Of a DNA stretch of 13,891 nucleotides, positions 7,865 to 13,891 are shown one piece after another. The stretch lies in assembly GCA_029934675.1 (NCBI GenBank), contig JAOZLT010000001.1, positions 54,121 through 68,011 on the forward strand, given 5' to 3'. The notes under the pieces were generated by a model. That model did not search any database. It saw nothing but the letters and a program-made list of their open reading frames with translations, and was not told the origin of the DNA. This stretch comes from Candidatus Altimarinota bacterium (GTDB taxonomy: Bacteria; Patescibacteriota; Gracilibacteria; UM-FILTER-43-11). The position numbers were made by a program, and so were the translations under genes. Position 1 is the stretch's first letter. Each line of letters begins with the position of its first letter.

Positions 7865-9952
7865 TTACTCATTAACTTGTTTCAATATAGATGCAACTCA
7901 CATAGCTGCAGCTTCATTAGGTGATCCTTCTTCAAGATTTGAATTAACATTACTACCAGGAACTGGTGCCTGTGGCGCTGGACCTGATCATCATTCTTGG
8001 GTTGGTGCTCATCATCATCATTGCATGGCTTGCATCATTGCTTGATTACCTCAATCTTGCTGTTGTCATTGTTGTTGTTCACCTGCAAGGTCTTGCTGAT
8101 ACTTACTTAGTTCGCTTTGCATCTTTATCGCTTCTGTCTGTGCCTTTTTCATCTTACTTTGGTATTCTTTATCAGTTAATAATATATCTGGATTTTTATT
8201 AAATAGATCAAGACCCTCTGCTATCAGTTTCTCGTTATCTATAAATCGTTTTCATGATATAGGATCATTACCAAACGTTGTCAAGAAACTAGTAAGCTCT
8301 TGTAGTTGTGATCTTTCTACAACTTTATTTATATCCCTTATACTTTCACTATCCCATTCGAATATAAAATCTCAATTCAAATCATCAGCAGTTATCTCTG
8401 CTCGTTCTTGTGCTAACTTATTTGTTCAGAATACTGGTATCTTAAATTTGTTAGGCATCTTCTCTTTCATATCTCGTAGTCGTTCTTCTGCAACAACGTT
8501 CAACATCTCATTCATACTTGTAACTAATCAAAGAATTGCATCCTTTAATCATTCAAACCTGAACTGGCTATCTGTTGCACTTCTACTCATCCCTTGGATC
8601 TGGTTATACATAGAAGGAGCAATCATAAAATTTGCCATCTCTAATATATCCGACATCGCTTTAGATACTTCTGGAGCAGGCTTAGGTAATTCTAATGCTT
8701 CAATCTTTCCTGGTCCTCTTACTTGCTTAAACGTGAACGGTTCATAATCCAAAAGTTTCTCACTACCTTCAATACTCTGTCAAGGTTGTAATAAAAACAT
8801 AGGTCATGCCGCAAATTTCAATAGATCAAACGACATATTATATAGAGCGTCGTACAATCTTTGTTGACCTGCAAGCATAGGACCAAGTCAATCAGCTATC
8901 CATGTACCAGGATCTCTGGTATATCAAATGAATTTGAATGGATGAACTCTTGGTGGTCTCTCTGGATTACTGTTCAATGGATTCGGTCCATCATAGACAA
9001 GATAACCGTTAATGTATAATACTAAATTATCTTCTGTCCAGTGCTCAGTATACTCTCATTGTTTATTATCAAGTGTAAGGTTGAAGAAATTATCGTAATT
9101 ATAATTTCTATTCTTTACATCACAAAGCATACTAGAATAATATTTTATTAATCTGATCTTTTCATAATCTTGTCATGAAAATTCTTGTGTATTAGTTACT
9201 AGATATTCAATAACATCTTTTTCTAATTTGACACCTAATGATCAAATCTTCTTTAGTATAGTTTTCATCGGTAATACTTTCCTATATATTATATCCTTTT
9301 GTTCATAGAACGGAATCCCAGGATCACCATACAAAGAAAATTCACTAACCCATTCAAAGTTAGCATAGAATTTACTTATATGAAATAGGTGGTCAGTATC
9401 CTGATCCTTTATGTCTTTAGCTTTTTCATCTGGTATATTGAACGAAGTTCTAGCATATCATGGTCATTGCAATAACGCTGTCTTAGCCATATCATACATC
9501 CCTTTCTTAGCATTAGCTGAAGCAAAACACCATTCAATAGCTTTCTGTACCGCTGTAGTTTTCTTTGCAGTCTTTGCTGAAAGTGGATACGCTTTAATAA
9601 AGAACTGAGTTCTGAACAAAGACTGCATTAACCTATCAACATACGTTCTAACAATAGGTTGTTTCTCGTTAGTTAGATACCCTCTCTTCTTTTTTCTAAG
9701 ATCTAATTCACGATCAGTAGTATCCATAGTATAATCCTTAATAGATTGATACCAGGATGGGTAGAACGCATCCTCCCAAAATCACATCCTTGCCACAATA
9801 TCAGACCTGAATTTATTCTCAAGAGTTTTTTTGTTCTTACCCTTAAGCGTATTGTACTTCCAGAAATCAAAATATGGAGCAGGTTTATCAATATCCTCCA
9901 TCTTCTCTGCCATAGTCTTTGTCTTCTCTAACAATAGTTTCCTATCTTCCAT
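7865..9952 (-). CDS. Portal protein, 695 aa
   Basis: The frame runs from ATG 9952 to TAA 7865-7867 through 24 TGA codons. Features typical of podoviral portals are visible: an N-terminal helical region with EKQPIVRTYVDRLMQSLF (about 96-113), a Gly turn after a helix (LLQGPGYART, G163 and G165 both TGA), and PGTWIADGLGPMLAGQQRLY (about 349-368), the usual Gly-rich loop plus helix. A region at about 425-470 precedes a long helical segment. The C-terminus (about 610-695) is Gln/Gly/Pro-rich, with four consecutive TGA codons at 645-648. Portals form the dodecameric DNA gate at one capsid vertex and bind terminase and the tail adaptor. It precedes the scaffold and capsid genes. With TGA as Trp it would hold 32 Trp; as Gly it has 8 Trp and about 46 Gly, normal values. 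Confidence 0.88.
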
Positions 9953-9965
9953 GAATAATAATTAA

Positions 9966-10475
9966 TTAATAAAGTCTATTAGTTTGTTGGAATCAGTTTA
10001 TAATATTTATAACTGGTTGAGTCTTATAGTATCATTTCAACTTAAGAATCTCTTTCGCTATCTGTGTTCTTGTCCTTCGATCCTCGATCATATCTCATTT
10101 AGGACCCTGAACTATTGCTTCCTCAAAGCCCCTTTTTAGAGAAGAGAGAAGATATTCATCACTTCGTCACAGCTCATCGAGTTTTGAACGAATCATATTT
10201 GACTGTTGCTCTTCTGATTGTTCTTTTGAAAGTATTTGCGTCCCGTTCTGTTGGCTTCAAGATGTCGTAAGTACGCTCGATTCCACCTGGTTGAGCGAAT
10301 CATGCAAACTGTTTAGCGAGTCTTCACTCTGATCTTTTAGGTTTTCAAGCACTTTTTCTTGGTCCAGTTGAAGTGGTGATTCATTTAAAAAAACTGGATT
10401 GGTTTTTGGCGTAGGACTGAAGGAAGTCCCAGTCTCACTTTGAATAATAACTGGTTGGTCGTTTTGTTTTTCCAT
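9966..10475 (-). CDS. Acidic hypothetical protein upstream of portal, 169 aa, overlaps the large gene
   Basis: The longest frame starts at ATG 10475 and ends at TAA 9966-9968, 13 bases before the portal start. The first 72 residues contain no TGA; five TGA codons follow. The N-terminal part is Asp/Glu/Gln/Ser-rich with helix-like spacing (LDQEKVLENLKDQSEDSL). The C-terminal part is basic and helical (MIEDRRTRTQIAKEILKLKG). Bases 10099-10475 are shared with the end of the 1225-residue gene in another frame. Starts at Met94 (ATG at 10196) or Met129 (ATG at 10091) would shorten or remove the overlap. No family is recognised. Its position just before portal suggests a packaging or connector role, which is an inference. 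Confidence 0.65.
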
Positions 10476-13400
10476 AGCGTTGATAGTTAGAAAAATTAAA
10501 TTTGTATTTCATTTCATTAAATGCCTTGTATATATCGGAATGCATCCTAGAATATTTCTTTCGATTTGTAGTAAAATTAGAATCATAGGCACCACTACTT
10601 GTATAATACTTAGAACTTCAAGATTTACCTATCTCTAATCAAACTTCTTCATCAGCCTTCTTTTCATCAATTAATCATTCTAAATGATCAGAATCCTGGA
10701 TAGATCAAAATAAATTTTCTATTGCTAACTTATATGATTCCTCTTCACGCATTACTGAATCCTTTTCTATCTTAAGTATCTCAGGTCATAATGCTATAAA
10801 CAATGACTGTTTTATTGTAGACTGCTCATGAAACGATAGATCTGAATTATCAACTATATCTATAACGTTATTAAGATTACCAAATAACCAGTCATGATAC
10901 CCAGGAGCTTCTCTATCAATTTTCTTTGACATAAACAATGTACTGAATACATTAGTTAATTTATACGCATCAGCATCTCAATTAGCAATATTAATTCTTG
11001 CTACTGTATCCATTAGATACATAGATGTAACACCATTATCTTTCCAATTATCTTCACCAAATATGAATTTCATAGTTTTAGATGGACTACCTTTATCGTT
11101 ATATGGCGATGCTATCTTATCTTCATACTCAGGATATTCTTTTCTTATATAAAATAATCATAGTTCACCATAAGTTAGTTTATCAGTATAACGAAGTGTT
11201 GCTCAATATTTTTCTCATAGATATGCTTTAATTTGTTTCATAGCTTTAGGATTCTTCCAAGCATTATGATCTTTCATAGCTTGTGTAAATTCCTCATTTA
11301 CTATAGCGGCAACATATTCTCTAGCTGAACCAGGTCATTTGGATTCTAAGAATCACAACATCTGTGCGTTAACTTTTCAACCAGTCTTGATAGATGATTT
11401 GAATTGCTGCATAAACTTTTCTTTATCTCAATCCTCTAATATATTAAGCATTTGACTAACAAATACATCCTCTTTCCATTGCTTATACTCCATAGGTGCA
11501 TTCTTACCAAAATTATAATTAGCTCTCATATCCTCAAATCGATCTTGGTCACCAGAACTAGTATCATATTTAACAAACTCTGTAAGTTTATTATACGCAA
11601 ACTCACCGAAATCTATATCTCATTCAAACGGAATGTCTCATTTCTCAAACGCTTTATATTTTTCATCTTTATCTAGCTTCTCATATAGTTCTTTAGTATA
11701 ATCTAGTTCATCGAATGTTCAAAATTTGAACTGCGCCACAAATGGAATACGGTAAGATAACCATGTGGTGAATCTCTTCATCTTATTCTCATCTTTTTCT
11801 GTAAGGAAAAATAGTTGCTTCTCTGAACTTAAATCTCTAAACTCTTTAATAAATCAATTTTCATATCATAGAATTTTACTCAGTACATCGAAGTTTCATC
11901 TAGGAACATACAACTCATATTCTGATTTTGTCATCTCTTCCTCAAAAAAATATGCATATCATTGTGCTCACGACATCATAGTATCCCATCATTTCTCAAA
12001 TCATGCTATTCATTTTTCTACAGCGTTTCAATCAGTAACTCATGCCCTTCATAATCATGATGCAATTCATTTACCCACTATAAATCTCCTACCTATATTA
12101 TTAAGGAACTTATTTAATGTAGAATATGATGCAGATTCTAAATCTCTCCAAGTAGTTTTACCATCATTATCAATATCAGCCCCTACCTGTGTAAAGAAAT
12201 TCATCGCTTCCCTCCCTATCTGGGTTGTAGTAAGAAACTGTAACGGATACGCAAAGTTAATAGTATTCTGTAATATAGCTCAAAGATCTTTTTCTTTATC
12301 TTCATTATATCATCTATCTATATAAGTTCAAAGGTGGATAGAAAAACCTATCTTACTCATAAGATCTATAAACGCAGCGTTTTTTCTATATATTCAATAC
12401 GCAAAATCTCTAGCCTTCTCGAACCCTCCTGGTTGTGTGAGTAATTCTAGGTAATGTTTTTCAAAATTCTTTTCAAATTTCTTTACTGATCAGAAATCTT
12501 TTATGATCCTGTATCAATTTCTTAGATGCCCAGCACCATACATTCATAAAAACGAACGCATAAAATGTCGACCAGCCTGTATTGGGATAGGCAAAAAACT
12601 ATTCTTATTAAACACTACAGCGCCATCAGCTCATTTTATTGATTGTGCAGAAGTATCAAGATACCTATCAGCAACATGTCAGTTTAATCTTGTTAAAAAA
12701 TCTAAACGATCTTCTTTATTTAATGTTCTAACATGATGAGTTAGATCTTCTATAGTACTAAATTCTGGATACCTATTCTTTAATACCCAATCAAAAGTTG
12801 AATTTATTCTTCTTCATTTAAAGGATACCTCCATTATATTATAGTAATGAGGAGTGGTCTCTTTTATCAGATTAATAACCCATCAATATGCTTTCCTGAA
12901 ATTCCCTGATGGTGCTGGTACTTCTCATTCTATATATTGTATTCAAAACTCTTTTCTGAAATTAGTTAGATCTTCGTTACGGAATTTCCAGTTCCCTTTT
13001 CTAAACTCTGAAGCCATCCCAAATATCTGTGAGATTGTAAGTGATCCAACATACGCAGCAGAATGTCATGACAATATTCAGATCACTTGTGATCCAGCAT
13101 AAATATATCAACCAGCAGATTTTTTTACTAGTGATCAAAACGATCAAGCTCAAGCAGCTGCTATATCAGCTGGTGTCTTTAATTGATAAGCATCAAGAAT
13201 AGCATGTGCTTCATTACGTCTTTTTTTTGTTAACTCACCTGGTACATCAAAAGCGGTCTTCAAATATCCTGCGTTATTACGGAGCTCTTTACTACTCTGT
13301 GGAGACCAGAAATCTAATGCCATCAACGGAGTACCCAACGAATCAGGGTCGGTAAGTAATGTATGTAATCTTTCCAGATCATCTATTGTATTAATTTTTT

Positions 13401-13776
13401 TCCTAGCAAACCCTGTTATCGGTTTGAAGTTATCGCCCATAGCACCAACTACAGCATCCTCAAACATATTAGCCAAAGATTGTGCCTGTCTGTATAATCA
13501 ATCTCTGACTTCTTTTGTTATCGGTTTACCCATACCGACAGATCTTTTTATCTTCTTTCATAAAGTATCTCAAATCCCAGCAGCCTCTAGCTCAGCAACA
13601 AGCGATTTGATACTGGATGCGTTATTAGCTTCTTTCAAGCTGAACCTATACCTATCAAATTTACTGGAATTAATAATACTGTCACCAGCTCTATTCGATC
13701 AAGCAACCGGTATTCTATCAAGTAGCGCATCTTTTCACGCGTTAAATATTCATGATTGACATTTGTTTTTTGACAT
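10099..13776 (-). CDS. Very large unidentified, probably virion-associated protein, 1225 aa
   Basis: The frame runs from ATG 13776 to TAA 10099-10101 and holds roughly 60 TGA codons, so it looks absent under the standard code. Residues about 1-200 are mixed helix. About 209-254 is Gly/Ala-rich and hydrophobic (SQVIGILSGHSAAYVGSL), a possible membrane-active segment. Residues 534-545 match the calcium-loop pattern DxDxDGxxxxxD (DIDNDGKTTWRD). About 568-606 is a second Gly-rich run. The centre to about 1100 is charged and aromatic-rich, and the last 125 residues are strongly basic. No Walker, nuclease, lysozyme or polymerase motif was found, so it is not an obvious terminase or RNA polymerase. 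Its place before the portal gene, size and membrane-like segment suggest an internal or ejected virion protein; this is inference. The 3' 377 bases are also coding in another frame. Confidence 0.78.
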
Positions 13777-13780
13777 GGGT

Positions 13781-13891
13781 TTATTTTAATTGACATAAAT
13801 TTTTTGTAATTTCTGCACCTGATTCAACTATTTCATAAGCCTTCTCACTAGTTCATTTCTTTGGTAACGCTATATATATTTTATCTTTAGT
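13781..13891 (-). CDS. C-terminal end of an unidentified gene (5' part outside window)
   Basis: The frame is open from the window edge to TAA 13781-13783, giving the last 36 residues (…IYIALPKKGTSEKAYEIVESG…). One TGA is read as Gly in KKGTSE. Only four bases separate its stop from the start of the 1225-residue gene, so the two are probably co-transcribed. The fragment is too short to identify. By position it could be a terminase or another packaging gene, but nothing in these residues shows that. Confidence 0.55.

Noticed and set aside
10099..10475. Frameshift fusing the large gene and the 169-residue gene into one protein
   Set aside because: The downstream frame has its own ATG, and I see no clear slippery heptamer at the junction. 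Two overlapping genes is simpler, though programmed frameshifting is not excluded.
11765..12325. Plus-strand open frame of 186 codons
   Set aside because: It lies antisense inside the large gene, its translation is low-quality (Ser/Leu/His-rich), and it has no context. It is a shadow.
2044..13776. Widespread pseudogenes or sequencing errors
   Set aside because: The interruptions are almost all TGA, in frame, with no frameshifts needed; TAA and TAG occur only at sensible gene ends.
1..13891. TGA read as tryptophan (code 4), as in some recoded phages and Mycoplasma
   Set aside because: TGG is already present at normal Trp frequency, and TGA as Trp would give about 5-6% Trp with depleted Gly. 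Runs such as four and two TGA in the Gln/Pro-rich portal tail, and turn positions next to Pro, fit Gly far better.
1..13891. A phage-encoded tRNA-Gly(UCA) or other tRNA
   Set aside because: No cloverleaf-compatible stretch was seen in the intergenic DNA; the decoding tRNA must come from elsewhere in the genome or from the host.

Overview
The window is a piece of a double-stranded DNA phage (or prophage) genome, AT-rich and almost wall-to-wall coding, with every supportable gene on the minus strand. Read with the standard code it looks shredded, because nearly every minus-strand frame is interrupted by TGA. If TGA is read as glycine (genetic code 25), the fragments join into long clean genes that end only at TAA (11 times) or TAG (once). 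Glycine fits much better than tryptophan. TGG is already used at a normal Trp frequency. TGA falls at turn positions such as Q-G-P-G-Y in the portal protein, and a run of four TGA codons sits in a Gln/Pro/Gly-rich portal tail. Code 25 is known from Absconditabacteria (SR1) and Gracilibacteria, so the inferred host is one of these CPR bacteria. That host call is an inference; no host gene is present.

Layout, following transcription (right to left): the 3' end of an unidentified gene (13781-13891); a 1225-residue unidentified, probably virion-associated protein (10099-13776); a 169-residue acidic protein whose first 377 bases overlap the end of the large gene in another frame (9966-10475); portal protein (7865-9952); Pro-rich, coiled-coil putative scaffold (6897-7838); major capsid protein (5169-6878); a structured 160-base intergenic stretch with hairpins, candidate promoters and an intrinsic terminator; head-tail adaptor-like protein (4248-5009); tail nozzle-like protein (2044-4248); a small acidic protein (1748-1972); a 79-residue protein (1489-1728); a 322-residue ejection-protein-like product (549-1517); a 77-residue protein (291-524); and the start of a repeat-tailed protein cut by the window edge (1-288).

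The order portal - scaffold - capsid - adaptor - nozzle - internal/ejection-type proteins matches the morphogenesis block of T7-like short-tailed phages, so a podovirus is the best inference. Terminase was not found. The large and 169-residue genes, portal, scaffold and capsid genes form one tight block closed by the terminator after the capsid gene. The tail genes appear to restart from a promoter just after it. Start codons generally lack a recognisable Shine-Dalgarno sequence. No stretch over 300 bases lacks a gene; the longest gap (5010-5168) is described below. No tRNA, CRISPR array or insertion sequence was seen.
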